Shown here: piece after piece, positions 43,012-51,212 of the stretch
Position numbering within the stretch: the stretch's first letter is position 1
Layout of the letters: each line of letters opens with the position of its first letter
Source of the DNA: JAVKBW01 sp964352715
Lineage (GTDB): Bacteria > Pseudomonadota > Alphaproteobacteria > UBA8366 > Aestuariispiraceae
Assembly: GCA_964352715.1 (NCBI GenBank)
Contig: CAYGSU010000003.1
Span: 66,237-130,236, forward strand
Length of the DNA stretch: 64,000 nt
Direction of reading: 5' to 3'
Made by a program: the position numbers and the translations under genes
The notes under the pieces: model-generated
What the model saw: only the letters and a program-made list of their open reading frames with translations
Databases searched by the model: none
Told to the model about the DNA's origin: nothing

Positions 43012-44001
43012 CTAATGTCCAACCAGCACGCGGGGCATCTTGAATTCAACATTCTCAACAGCCGTTATCCGCTCGGTAACGGTAACTTCGAAATGGTCCC
43101 GGCAGGCGGCAATCACCTCCTCGACCAGAACTTCCGGGGCCGATGCGCCTGCGGTAATGCCCAGTTTCGATGTGTTCTTCAAACTGTCCCAGTCGATATC
43201 GACCGCCCGCTGGATCAGATGTGCATTTGCACAGCCCGATTCCCGCGCCACATCGACCAGGCGTTTTGAATTCGAGGAATTGGGCGCGCCGATTACCAGC
43301 ACGGCATCGGCTTCCGCTGCAATGGTCTTGATAGCACCCTGCCGGTTTGTCGTTGCATAGCAGATGTCTTCTTTTTTCGGCGCCGAGATATTCGGATACC
43401 GTTTCTGCAGCGCTTCAAGGATATCGCGGGTTTCATCGACCGACAGCGTCGTCTGCGTAGCGTGGGCAAGCGGTGTATCGGCCGGGAAGGAAAGGTTCAG
43501 AACATCATCGACCGTCTCGACCAGTGTAATCGCGCCATCCGGCAGTTGGCCCATTGTGCCGATAACTTCCGGGTGCCCGGCATGGCCGATCAGCACGACA
43601 TGCATGCCGTTGCGGTGGTGGCGTTCAGCCTCGCGGTGAACCTTGCTGACCAGCGGGCAGGTCGCATCGACAAAGAAAAGGTCGCGGCGTTTGGCTTCTT
43701 CCGGCACTGATTTCGGCACACCGTGGGCAGAAAAAATTACCGGGCGGTCGTCCGGCACCGCGTCGAGTTCGTCGATGAAGACCGCACCCTTGGATTCAAG
43801 CTGCTCGACGACGAACCGGTTGTGGACGATTTCGTGCCGCACATAAACCGGCGGGCCGAATCGGTCCAGCGCCTTTTCGACGATCAGGATGGCACGTTCC
43901 ACGCCGGCGCAAAATCCGCGCGGCCCGGCCAGCAGAATTTCCAGTGGTGGTTTGGCGGCTGGTGTCGCCGCTTTCGGCATACTGGCGGATGGATCGGTCA
44001 T
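43012..44001 (-). CDS. ispH: 4-hydroxy-3-methylbut-2-enyl diphosphate reductase
   Basis: 329 residues. The three cysteines that hold the iron-sulfur cluster are C31 (AGPRGFCAGVERAI), C115 (DATCPLVSKVHREA) and C214 (EDICYATTNRQ). Substrate-binding motifs SAHGVPKS, GHAGHPEVIGTMGQ and GAPNSSNSKRL are intact. It makes IPP and DMAPP in the last step of the MEP isoprenoid pathway. It heads the ispH-thrB-rnhA-sulfotransferase operon and is divergent from the CDGSH gene. Confidence 0.96.
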   Translation of the reverse strand: MTDPSASMPKAATPAAKPPLEILLAGPRGFCAGVERAILIVEKALDRFGPPVYVRHEIVHNRFVVEQLESKGAVFIDELDAVPDDRPVIFSAHGVPKSVPEEAKRRDLFFVDATCPLVSKVHREAERHHRNGMHVVLIGHAGHPEVIGTMGQLPDGAITLVETVDDVLNLSFPADTPLAHATQTTLSVDETRDILEALQKRYPNISAPKKEDICYATTNRQGAIKTIAAEADAVLVIGAPNSSNSKRLVDVARESGCANAHLIQRAVDIDWDSLKNTSKLGITAGASAPEVLVEEVIAACRDHFEVTVTERITAVENVEFKMPRVLVGH

Positions 44002-44109
44002 TGCCCTGTCATGGTCCTGCTTGTGACAAACGAAGCCCGTGGTTACACTTCAGGTATTCGCAAAGTAGTCTCGCATTTGCAACCACGTAGTACAACGAGG
44101 GCACAGCCG

Positions 44110-44349
44110 ATGAGCCAGCCGGAAATTGCAGCAAAAGAACCGTTTGCCGTCGAAGTGACCGACGGAAAGACATATTTCTGGTGCGCATGCGGAAAATCGG
44201 CCAAACAGCCGTTCTGCGACGGCAGCCATTCGGGCGGTTCCTTCTCGCCCCTACCGTACAAGGCGTCGAAAACCGGCAAGGTCTACTTCTGTGGATGCAA
44301 GAATAGTGGCAAGAAGCCTCTGTGTGACGGAAGTCATTCTCGACTGTAA
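44110..44349 (+). CDS. two-CDGSH iron-sulfur protein
   Basis: 79 residues from ATG 44110. Two complete CDGSH motifs are present: C25, C27, C36, H40 (CACGKSAKQPFCDGSH) and C61, C63, C72, H76 (CGCKNSGKKPLCDGSH). Each should bind a [2Fe-2S] cluster with the labile Cys3His1 coordination of the mitoNEET family. It is small, soluble and cytoplasmic, and may transfer electrons or clusters. The lipoprotein gene begins right after the stop. Confidence 0.92.
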   Translation: MSQPEIAAKEPFAVEVTDGKTYFWCACGKSAKQPFCDGSHSGGSFSPLPYKASKTGKVYFCGCKNSGKKPLCDGSHSRL

Positions 44350-44362
44350 GGAAATTATCACT

Positions 44363-44902
44363 TTGCCTGCGACATTTGGCAGCGTGCGGCTGTTTGCACG
44401 ATACGGCTTTCTTTCCCTGATGGCAGTGGCGATTCTGGCCGGGTGTTCCGGCGCGGAACAGATCGTTCGCTGTCCGTCGATTCGCGTGCCGGAAGATACC
44501 GGCACCCTGACGCGCTTCATTGACGGCAGTGACGGCGACATTACCGATGTTATCATGGAAGCGCGTTTCACGGAGGCGCGGGGTATCTGCAGCGTCGATG
44601 ACGAACTGGTGGAGATTGAAGCGCTGATCGACGTCGGTGTTCGCGAGGGACCGGCAAGCACAAGCACAACCGGGTCGCTGTCGATTTTTGTCGCCGTCAC
44701 CGACAAGGATCGCAACATTCTTCAGCGCCGGTCGCTGCCGGTCACCATCGACTTCAGCGGCAACCGGTCCACCGTCCTGCATCGTGAGCGGCTGGTGATC
44801 GAAATCCCCAAGACAGAGGATCAGCGTGGCGATCGTTTTGTCATTTTCGCCGGCTTTGAACTGACGAAGGATGAGCTGCGTTTCAACCGCGCCACACAGT
44901 AA
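44363..44902 (+). CDS. putative lipoprotein of unknown function
   Basis: About 179 residues if it starts at TTG 44363 (AAGGA lies 10 nt upstream); GTG 44384 is the alternative. The N-terminus has a lipoprotein signal with lipobox ILAGC, so the mature protein should be acylated at that Cys and held in the envelope. The mature domain (YKD-free, beta-rich, with two further Cys in VRCPS and GICSVDD) is not one I can assign. It follows the CDGSH gene by 13 bp and is convergent with thiY. Confidence 0.65.
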   Translation: MPATFGSVRLFARYGFLSLMAVAILAGCSGAEQIVRCPSIRVPEDTGTLTRFIDGSDGDITDVIMEARFTEARGICSVDDELVEIEALIDVGVREGPASTSTTGSLSIFVAVTDKDRNILQRRSLPVTIDFSGNRSTVLHRERLVIEIPKTEDQRGDRFVIFAGFELTKDELRFNRATQ

Positions 44903-44911
44903 GGCCACGAC

Positions 44912-45856
44912 TTACTCGCCCGTTACCTCAATTGCATATAGCGGTACCGGCGGTGTTTCCGAAATCATGCCGGAGTCCAGCATAAACTTCGCGAACCGGT
45001 CATAACGGCGCGTATCCAGCGCCGCCGGGCGCAGGGCCAGTCTCGGCAGGGTGTCGATCCAGGCAAGGCGGTTCAACTCGTCATCGAGCTTATTGTCGGT
45101 TTTGCGGAACAGGTCCCATGCGGCCGCCGGATGGTTGATCGTCCAGATCGTTGCGGCTTCGAGCGCATCGAGAAACCGGCGGATGACCTCGCTGTCCGCC
45201 TTGTCCTGATGCGCGACGAGGATCAGTTCGTCATAGGGGGGAACCCCTTCTTCCTCCGGAAAAAAGGCTGCACCGGGATGGCCGACAATGTTCATCTGAT
45301 TGAGTTCGAAATTCCGGAACGCACCGATAACGGCATCAACCTGCCCGGTGATCAGCGACGGCGACAGGGAAAAGTTTACATTCACCAGCTCGACATCGTT
45401 GAGGGACAGGCCGTTGTTCCGCAGCATCGCGCCGAGAACGATTTCCTCGAAACCACCAACAGAAAAACCGACCTTTTTGCCCTTCAGGTCGGCAATTCGC
45501 TGAATCGGACCATCGGCGAGTACGACCAGCGAGTTCAACGGCGTCGCAACCAGGGTAGCGACACGAACCAACGGCAACCCTTCGGAAACCTGAACATGAA
45601 GCTGCGGCTGATACGAAACGGCAAGGTCGCCCTGACCGGCGGCGACAAGTTTCGGCGGGGCGCTGGGGTCGGCCGGTTCGAGGATCGTAACGTCGAGGCC
45701 GGCAGCATCGAAATATCCGCGTTCCTGCGCCACGATCAGCGGACCGTGATCGGGGTTGATGAACCAGTCCAGTAACAGCGTAATCTTGTCCTGTGCGGAG
45801 GCCGGCGCGGACGCCAGCAAGAGAGCGGATATGAGAGCGGGGAACACGGCGCGCAT
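44912..45856 (-). CDS. thiY: ThiY, HMP-precursor ABC transporter substrate-binding protein
   Basis: 314 residues with a signal peptide (ALISALLLASAPASAQ). It is an NMT1/THI5-like binding protein: LLLDWFINPDHGPLIVAQERGYF near the N-terminus, then DPSAPPKLVAAGQGDLAVSYQP and ATPLNSLVVLADG, a combination typical of ThiY in alphaproteobacteria. ThiY binds a formyl-aminopyrimidine breakdown product of thiamin for salvage. It is the last gene of the riboswitch-controlled thi operon, 3 bp after thiX. Confidence 0.9.
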   Translation of the reverse strand: MRAVFPALISALLLASAPASAQDKITLLLDWFINPDHGPLIVAQERGYFDAAGLDVTILEPADPSAPPKLVAAGQGDLAVSYQPQLHVQVSEGLPLVRVATLVATPLNSLVVLADGPIQRIADLKGKKVGFSVGGFEEIVLGAMLRNNGLSLNDVELVNVNFSLSPSLITGQVDAVIGAFRNFELNQMNIVGHPGAAFFPEEEGVPPYDELILVAHQDKADSEVIRRFLDALEAATIWTINHPAAAWDLFRKTDNKLDDELNRLAWIDTLPRLALRPAALDTRRYDRFAKFMLDSGMISETPPVPLYAIEVTGE

Positions 45857-45859
45857 AGT

Positions 45860-46612
45860 TTATCCTTTCGCCATATCGGTTTCGGTTTGCCAATAGGTCA
45901 GCCGCCGCAGCAGGCGATCGACCAGAAAATACAGGGACACCGCCAGCACGGACAGAACGACCAGCGCGGCGAACATCGAATCGACCTGCATCCGGGCGTT
46001 CCAGTGCAGCATCAGATAGCCCAGACCGGCGCTGGACCCGACCCATTCGCCGACAACGGCGCCGATCGGCGCGACGGCGGTCGCGACACGCAGCCCGCTG
46101 GCGAAAACCGGCAGGGCGGCTGGAATTCGGATATGACGCAACACCGCCCAGGAGCCGGCCCCCATCGTCTGCGCCAGATCAAGCAGGCCGGGGTCGGTGC
46201 GGCGCAGACCGTCATAAAGGGCGGCGGTGACCGGAAAAAAGATGATCATGACGGCCATGGCGACTTTAGAAGCGAGACCGTAGCCGAGCCACAGGACAAG
46301 GATCGGCGCGAGGGCGAAAACCGGCAGCGCCTGGCTGATCACCAGAACGGGAAACAGCCACGCCCGAACCGGTCTGAACCAGACCATCAGAATGGCGCTG
46401 ACGCTTCCGAGCACGGTTCCGATAATCAGTCCGAGAACGATTTCGAGGGCCGTTACGCCGGCATGCGGTGCGAGCAGGAAAGCATCTTCAACCAGTGCGG
46501 CGGCAACTCCGGCCGGCGATGGCAGGATGAACGGCGGTGCTCCGCTGAGCATCACCACAATCTGCCAAAGTCCGACAATGACCAGGCCGACAACAAGCGC
46601 GCGTATCGCCAT
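45860..46612 (-). CDS. thiX: ThiX, ABC transporter permease for thiamin pyrimidine precursor
   Basis: 250 residues from ATG 46612, which directly follows the thiZ stop (TGA-T-ATG). About six membrane helices and the BPD permease EAA-type loop (LAQTMGAGSWAVLRHIRIPAALP) are visible; APIGAVVGEWVGSSAGLGYL is a signature of the SsuC/TauC/ThiX group. It forms the channel served by ThiY and ThiZ. Confidence 0.9.
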   Translation of the reverse strand: MAIRALVVGLVIVGLWQIVVMLSGAPPFILPSPAGVAAALVEDAFLLAPHAGVTALEIVLGLIIGTVLGSVSAILMVWFRPVRAWLFPVLVISQALPVFALAPILVLWLGYGLASKVAMAVMIIFFPVTAALYDGLRRTDPGLLDLAQTMGAGSWAVLRHIRIPAALPVFASGLRVATAVAPIGAVVGEWVGSSAGLGYLMLHWNARMQVDSMFAALVVLSVLAVSLYFLVDRLLRRLTYWQTETDMAKG

Positions 46613-46613
46613 A

Positions 46614-47390
46614 TCAGGCCGCCACGCTCTGCGGATCGAGTTTCGCAAGAACGGTCCCGTGCGCATCCCAGAAACCGTCATCGGTTTCCTGCCGGGGTCG
46701 GGGTGATGCAGGCAGAACAGGTTCAGACAGGGTGGCAGGCTGACCGGTCATGACGATGATACGTTCTGCGACCCGCAGCGCTTCCACCGGGTCATGAGTC
46801 ACCAGAAACACGGTTCTGCCCGCGAGGGCTGTCACCGCCAGATCCTGAAGACGGCGGCGGGTCAAGGCATCGAGCCTAGAAAAAGGTTCATCCATCAGGA
46901 CAATCGGCTGATCCTCGAACAGCGTTCGGGCGAGGGCGACGCGTTGTCGCATGCCGCCGGAATATTCGGCCGGTAGAGCGTCATACCGGTCAGCAAGGCC
47001 CAGCCCCGACAACAGGGTCTGCGCCCGCTTCCTGTCGTCGCTTCCCGGTGTTTCACCGCGCAGCCGCATGCCGATCATCACATTGTCGAGAATGCCGGCC
47101 CAGGGAAGCAGCAGGTCCTGCTGCCCCATATAGGCGACACGTCCGGCAACGGGTCTGCCGTCATCCGCCGTGACCTGGCCGGTGATCTTTGCCGTGCCCG
47201 GCAGTCCGGCGATCAGGCGTAACAGGGTCGACTTGCCAACACCGCTTGGCCCCAGCAGGCAGGTCCAGCTTCCCCGCTCGATCTGCAGATCGAGCTTCTG
47301 GAAGACCGGCTGCTGCTGACCGAAGGTAGCCGTTACCTGTTCGAGGCGAAGCCCGGGCGATCCGGAGGTGACGTTGGCGTCGCCGATCAC
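46614..47390 (-). CDS. thiZ: ThiZ, ABC transporter ATP-binding protein
   Basis: 258 residues from GTG 47390, chosen because it overlaps the stop of the TRAP-type binding protein gene (GTGA). Walker A is GPSGVGKST, the Q-loop is in YMGQQDLLLPW, the signature is YSGGMRQRVALART, Walker B is IVLMDEPFSRLD and the switch His is in VTHDPVEA. It powers pyrimidine-precursor uptake with ThiX and ThiY. A longer upstream frame exists but would overlap the preceding gene by over 50 nt. Confidence 0.9.
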   Translation of the reverse strand: MIGDANVTSGSPGLRLEQVTATFGQQQPVFQKLDLQIERGSWTCLLGPSGVGKSTLLRLIAGLPGTAKITGQVTADDGRPVAGRVAYMGQQDLLLPWAGILDNVMIGMRLRGETPGSDDRKRAQTLLSGLGLADRYDALPAEYSGGMRQRVALARTLFEDQPIVLMDEPFSRLDALTRRRLQDLAVTALAGRTVFLVTHDPVEALRVAERIIVMTGQPATLSEPVLPASPRPRQETDDGFWDAHGTVLAKLDPQSVAA

Positions 47391-48484
47391 GGATTGAGTG
47401 CCCTTGCGGCGTAGAATGGCAGATGGCCGATTTTGCTCCACGCCGATGTGCGGGCCCGCGCGGCCCTGAACGACGCGACGATTTCGCCGGAAAGACTGTC
47501 GGTTTTCGCCAGATTATCGAGCACCTCTTCCCCGGCGGCACGCGCCGCTCTCAGAATGTCCTCCGGCCATTGGCGAAGCGTTACGCCATCCTTCTCGACA
47601 AGCTTTTGCAGCGCTTCTGCATTGAACCATTCGGTTTCCGCCAACGCGTAGGAATTTTCAGCCAGGCAGGCATTTTCAACAATGTTTTGCAAATGGCCTG
47701 GCAGGTTTTCGAACATGTCCCGGTTCACCAGGCACTCGCCCGTGCCGTTCGGTTCATGAAAACCCGGAAAATAGTAATATGGCGCGATCTTCTGGAACCC
47801 GAACGTGGAATCGGCCCAGGGCCCCAGAAATTCGGTTCCGTCAATCAGGCCTGATTGCAGGGCGGTGAAAATCTCGCCAGGCGGCAGCGAGGTCGGAACG
47901 CCGCCAAGTTTTTCCAGAATGGCCCCGCCAAGGCCGGGAATCCGCATTTTCAGCCCTTTCAGATCGTCAAGGCTCTTGATCTCCCGCTTGAACCATCCGC
48001 CCATCTGCAGGCCTGAATTCGCGCCCATGAAGGGCTTTGCATTGAAAGGCTCGTAAAGCCTGTCCCAAAGCTGCTGGCCACCGCCATGGAAAATCCAGGC
48101 GTGGTGCTCCAGCGGCGTCAGCCCGAACGGGGCCGCGGTGAACAGGGCAGCAACAGGCATCTTGCCTTGCCAGAACAGGGGTGCCGAATGTCCCATTTCA
48201 GCCGATCCGGCGCGAACCGCGTCCAGCACTTCAAAGGCCGGTACCAGCTCGCCGGCGGCATGGACGGTAACGGTCAGCTCGCCGTTGGACATCGCGTTGA
48301 TGCGTTTTGCCAGACGCGATGCCGTCAACCCGGAGCCCGGGGCATTCGCCGGCCAGGATGTGATCATCCGCCATTTGTATGTGGTATTCGCGGTGGCGAT
48401 GGCCGGCGCGGCCAGCGCACCGGCAGCAAACCCGGCCGCTGCACCGAACAGGTTGCGGCGATTGGTTCTGAATGTATCGGTCAT
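47387..48484 (-). CDS. orphan TRAP-type (DctP/TakP-like) substrate-binding protein with Tat signal
   Basis: 365 residues. The N-terminus has a twin-arginine signal (TNRRNLFGAAAGFAAGALA, cleavage near IATA), so it is exported folded. The DctP-family core is clear: SLDDLKGLKMRIPG with the substrate-binding Arg, then GEIFTALQSGLIDGTEF and APYYYFPGF, closest to the TakP-like group that binds oxo acids. No DctQ or DctM membrane subunit is in the window. It overlaps thiD upstream (4 nt) and thiZ downstream (GTGA), so it is a built-in part of the thiamin-salvage operon. Its ligand is unknown; a thiamin or thiazole precursor is a reasonable inference. Confidence 0.85.
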   Translation of the reverse strand: MTDTFRTNRRNLFGAAAGFAAGALAAPAIATANTTYKWRMITSWPANAPGSGLTASRLAKRINAMSNGELTVTVHAAGELVPAFEVLDAVRAGSAEMGHSAPLFWQGKMPVAALFTAAPFGLTPLEHHAWIFHGGGQQLWDRLYEPFNAKPFMGANSGLQMGGWFKREIKSLDDLKGLKMRIPGLGGAILEKLGGVPTSLPPGEIFTALQSGLIDGTEFLGPWADSTFGFQKIAPYYYFPGFHEPNGTGECLVNRDMFENLPGHLQNIVENACLAENSYALAETEWFNAEALQKLVEKDGVTLRQWPEDILRAARAAGEEVLDNLAKTDSLSGEIVASFRAARARTSAWSKIGHLPFYAARALNP

Positions 48485-49320
48485 TTGGAGTTTCCTTTCC
48501 AGTATTCATGGAAATGGTGAACCGGTCCGTGGCCCGAACCGATATGAAGACTGTCGGCTTCGGCTATGGCGGATTGCAGGTAAGCGTGCGCTTCGGCGAC
48601 CGCCGTTTTCAGCGACCGTCCCTTCGCCAGCCCCGCGGCAATAGCCGAGGACAGGGTGCAGCCCGTGCCATGCGTGTTTTTCGTTGCGATGCGCGGCGCG
48701 CGGAATTCGTGAAACGCGCCGCCCTGATACAGCAGATCGACGGCATCGCTCTCGTCGACATCTTCAAGATGCCCGCCCTTAACCAGCACCGCCCTGGGAC
48801 CAAGTGTTGTCAGGTCGCGGGCCGCCCGCTTCATCGCTTCGACCGATGCCGGAGCTTTCTGCGCCAGCAGAACGCCGACCTCCGGCAGGTTGGGTGTGAT
48901 CACGGCAGCAAGGGGTACCAGCCGTTCGATCAGGGTTTTGACGGCATCATCCGGCAGAAGCGGGTCGCCGCTTTTCGCAACCATGACCGGGTCCAGAACC
49001 ACGGGCGGACAGTTTGATCGTCTTTCCAGAGCGTCGGCGATAGCGTTGATCAGCGCCGGCGTCCCCAGCATGCCGATCTTGATGGCGTCGATACGGATAT
49101 CGTCCAGAACCATGTCGATCTGCCTGACCACGAAGTCCGGGTCCGGTGCGAAAATGCCGGTAACACCGACCGTATTCTGTGCCGTCAGTGCCGTGATGGC
49201 CGAAGCGCCATAGACACCGAGCGCGGAAAAGGTTTTCAGGTCAGCCTGAATGCCGGCGCCGCCGCCACTGTCCGACCCTGCGATGGTCATTGCCGTGGGA
49301 ATGCCTGTCTTTCCGGTCAT
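48481..49320 (-). CDS. thiD: bifunctional HMP / HMP-phosphate kinase
   Basis: 279 residues from ATG 49320, overlapping the thiM stop (ATGA). The N-terminal IAGSDSGGGAGIQADLKTF, the GMLGTPALI segment, VLDPVMVAKSGDPLL and the anion hole NTHGTGCTLSSAIAA identify ThiD. It phosphorylates hydroxymethylpyrimidine twice to give HMP-PP. Together with ThiM it converts both salvaged halves of thiamin; ThiE, which joins them, is not in this operon. Confidence 0.95.
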   Translation of the reverse strand: MTGKTGIPTAMTIAGSDSGGGAGIQADLKTFSALGVYGASAITALTAQNTVGVTGIFAPDPDFVVRQIDMVLDDIRIDAIKIGMLGTPALINAIADALERRSNCPPVVLDPVMVAKSGDPLLPDDAVKTLIERLVPLAAVITPNLPEVGVLLAQKAPASVEAMKRAARDLTTLGPRAVLVKGGHLEDVDESDAVDLLYQGGAFHEFRAPRIATKNTHGTGCTLSSAIAAGLAKGRSLKTAVAEAHAYLQSAIAEADSLHIGSGHGPVHHFHEYWKGNSK

Positions 49321-50066
49321 GCGTTTGACATCCTTTCCAGCCGCGCGCGACTGACGATCGCCGCTCCGTCCAGCGCATACAGACTGTCCAGAAGACCGCT
49401 CTGAAAGCTGCCGGGACCAGTCGCCGTTTCTGCGGAGATTTCGGCGGCGATATTGAAAACCAGAATAGCGCTGGCGGTTGCGAAGAAAGCGTCGTCGCTG
49501 ACGGCCAGAAACGCGGCAATCAGGGCGCCTTCCGCGCATCCCATCGCTGTTACGCGGTCAGCCAGATGATGCCCGTTCGAGATGCTGATATAGCGGCCGC
49601 CGCCTTCGATACGGTCAACCGGCCCGGTTTGCGCGCTCACTGTTTCAGGCGAAATGCCGCTCAGATGCGCGAATTCGGTGGTGTTGGCGCGGAGGGTGGT
49701 CGGCTTGCGGCGCAACAGATCTTCCGCAAAGGTGCGCCGTGTCGGCGAAACCCCGATCTTGACCGGGTCCAGAACCCAGGGCGTGCCAGCGGCTGACACG
49801 ACGTCGACAGCCGGCACAATCGCCTCCCGCCGCTCTTTCGTCAGCATGCCGAGGTTCACAAGCAAGGCGTCACAGACCCTGGCGAAGGCCGCGATTTCGG
49901 CTGTGTCCTCGGTCATCGACGGACGGGCGCCGACAGCCAGAAGAACATTGGCCGTGATATTTGCGGCCACGATGTTGGTCAGGCAATGCACCCTGGGTTC
50001 GTTTTCGCGAACGAGCGTCAGCAGGCTACCGGCCTTTTTCGGTAAAGAGAGAACTATATCCGTCAC
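49317..50066 (-). CDS. thiM: hydroxyethylthiazole kinase
   Basis: 249 residues from GTG 50066. ThiM motifs are present: VHCLTNIVAANITANVLLA near residues 26-44, GARPSMTED, VLDPVKIGVSP and a late GCAEGALIAAFLA, in which the usual GTGC anion hole reads GCAE. It phosphorylates hydroxyethylthiazole. It is the first gene after the TPP riboswitch; its ribosome site AGGA lies in the loop of a small hairpin. Confidence 0.92.
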   Translation of the reverse strand: MTDIVLSLPKKAGSLLTLVRENEPRVHCLTNIVAANITANVLLAVGARPSMTEDTAEIAAFARVCDALLVNLGMLTKERREAIVPAVDVVSAAGTPWVLDPVKIGVSPTRRTFAEDLLRRKPTTLRANTTEFAHLSGISPETVSAQTGPVDRIEGGGRYISISNGHHLADRVTAMGCAEGALIAAFLAVSDDAFFATASAILVFNIAAEISAETATGPGSFQSGLLDSLYALDGAAIVSRARLERMSNA

Positions 50067-50086
50067 GCACCAAATCCTGTTGTGCG
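50066..50086 (-). promoter_or_regulatory. hairpin enclosing the thiM ribosome-binding site
   Basis: On the minus strand CGCAC and GTGCG pair around an 11-nt loop that contains AGGA, and the second arm runs into the GTG start. It could be the translational expression platform of the riboswitch. The stem is only 5 bp. Confidence 0.4.
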
Positions 50087-50145
50087 ATCCGATTCTGAGC
50101 GGGGGAGGGGAAACGGCAAATCTTCCGAGACGACGACTTGCAGTC

Positions 50146-50236
50146 TCTCAAGTCCCTACGCCGGTCCTAACCGGATCAGGTTCGTCGGGTTGGCGCCTAG
50201 CGCCTCTCAGCCCCGTAAAGGGGCGCCCCGTTGAGA
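50146..50236 (-). ncRNA. TPP riboswitch (THI element)
   Basis: Read on the minus strand, all conserved parts of the thiamin-pyrophosphate aptamer appear in order: P1 arm TCTCAA, CGGGGCGCCC, GGGGCTGAGAGG, an extra GC hairpin (GGCGC-TAG-GCGCC), ACCCGACGAACCTGATCCGG, TTAGGACCGGCGTAGGGA and the closing TTGAGA. It lies 80 nt before thiM. High TPP should shut off the whole thiM-thiD-TRAP-thiZXY operon. Confidence 0.95.
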
Positions 50237-50296
50237 ATGCTTCCAATACCGGGAACGTAGGATCAAAAACCCTGCGGTGCAAGGGGGGTGGAAAAG

Positions 50297-50638
50297 CTAA
50301 AGATCGATAATATCGTCTGAATCAGAGACCAGATTGGACAAAGCCGACAGGTTGCGGCGCAGTTTCTGGCGCGCGACAAGCTTTTTCTGGGCTTTGATCG
50401 GCAGGTCGGTAAAGTTGATGATATTTCTTGCGATCAGCACATCGACAAGGTCTTCCGTGATACGGGCCATTTCCGTATCCGTCCCCTGAAGACGCATCCG
50501 CATCGTGTCGGGCGACGCCCCTTTCAGAAACGCAATGACTTCCGGATGGTCACTGGACAGGCGTTCGCGGGTCGTTTCCGACGAGCGTTCGCTGATACCG
50601 ATGATCTTGCCGCTTTCATCGCGGGCGACATAGGGCAT
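50297..50638 (-). CDS. small conserved protein of unknown function
   Basis: 113 residues. The sequence opens with PYVARDESGKIIGI and has an ITEDLVDVLIARNIINFTDLP segment followed by a basic QKKLVARQKLRR and an acidic end. Similar proteins in alphaproteobacteria often carry the label tryptophan synthase beta-like, but no enzyme motif or PLP site is present, so I assign no function. It sits between the riboswitch and the ATP synthase operon and is separated from the latter by a terminator. Confidence 0.75.
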   Translation of the reverse strand: MPYVARDESGKIIGISERSSETTRERLSSDHPEVIAFLKGASPDTMRMRLQGTDTEMARITEDLVDVLIARNIINFTDLPIKAQKKLVARQKLRRNLSALSNLVSDSDDIIDL

Positions 50639-50677
50639 GAAGGCCTCGTTCCCAAATCAATTCATTGTACATACCCA

Positions 50678-50707
50678 AAAGAAAACGGCCGGGGAAGCCC
50701 CGGCCGC
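50678..50707 (-). terminator. intrinsic terminator of the F0 ATP synthase operon
   Basis: On the minus strand a perfect 9-bp stem (CGGCCGGGG and CCCCGGCCG, loop CTT) is followed by TTTTCTTTT, 22 nt after the atpF stop. This is a textbook rho-independent terminator. Confidence 0.92.
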
Positions 50708-50729
50708 TCAATTCAATGGATATGCTGGA

Positions 50730-51212
50730 TCAGTGCAGCTTGTTCGGCAGGTCGCCGATCGCCTTGTCGATCAGCGCGTCGCCTTCCTTGCCGTCGACCC
50801 GTTCGGTGATCAGCTTGGTTGCAGCGGCGATGGCAAGTTCCACAGCCATGCTGCGCACTTCCTGAATAGCCTTTTCCTCTGCCTGTTCGATCTTCTGCAG
50901 CGAGGATTTTTCCTGGCGGATCAGTGCATCCTTCAGTTCGGCTTCCGACCGCGTTTTGGCTTCTTCAGCTTCCTTGCGGGCGGCAGCGACGATTTCTTCG
51001 GCGTGTCTGGCGCCCTTGGCCTGCTTGCGCTCGTATTCCGCCAGAAGCGATTGTGCTTCCTCGCGAAGACGCGCCGCTTCGTTGACCTGATCCTTGATCG
51101 TCTCGATCTTCTTGTCGAGACCGCCCATCATCGCGTTTTTCAGCGGTTTGAACGCCAGAACCATGAAGATGACAAAGGCGACGGCAACCCAGAATGTCGG
51201 ATCCTGAAACAT
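50730..51212 (-). CDS. atpF: ATP synthase F0 subunit b
   Basis: 160 residues: one N-terminal membrane helix (TFWVAVAFVIFMVLAF) followed by a long charged coiled coil (about 30-140), the peripheral stalk layout. It ends in LITERVDGKEGDALIDKAIGDLPNKLH. It is the last gene of the operon, and its start overlaps the b' stop by one base (51212). Confidence 0.93.
   Translation of the reverse strand: MFQDPTFWVAVAFVIFMVLAFKPLKNAMMGGLDKKIETIKDQVNEAARLREEAQSLLAEYERKQAKGARHAEEIVAAARKEAEEAKTRSEAELKDALIRQEKSSLQKIEQAEEKAIQEVRSMAVELAIAAATKLITERVDGKEGDALIDKAIGDLPNKLH

Noticed and set aside
49321..49539. Longer N-terminus for ThiD
   Set aside because: The extra residues are low-complexity Arg-rich translation of the thiM gene; the ATG at 49320 overlapping the thiM stop gives the normal ThiD start.
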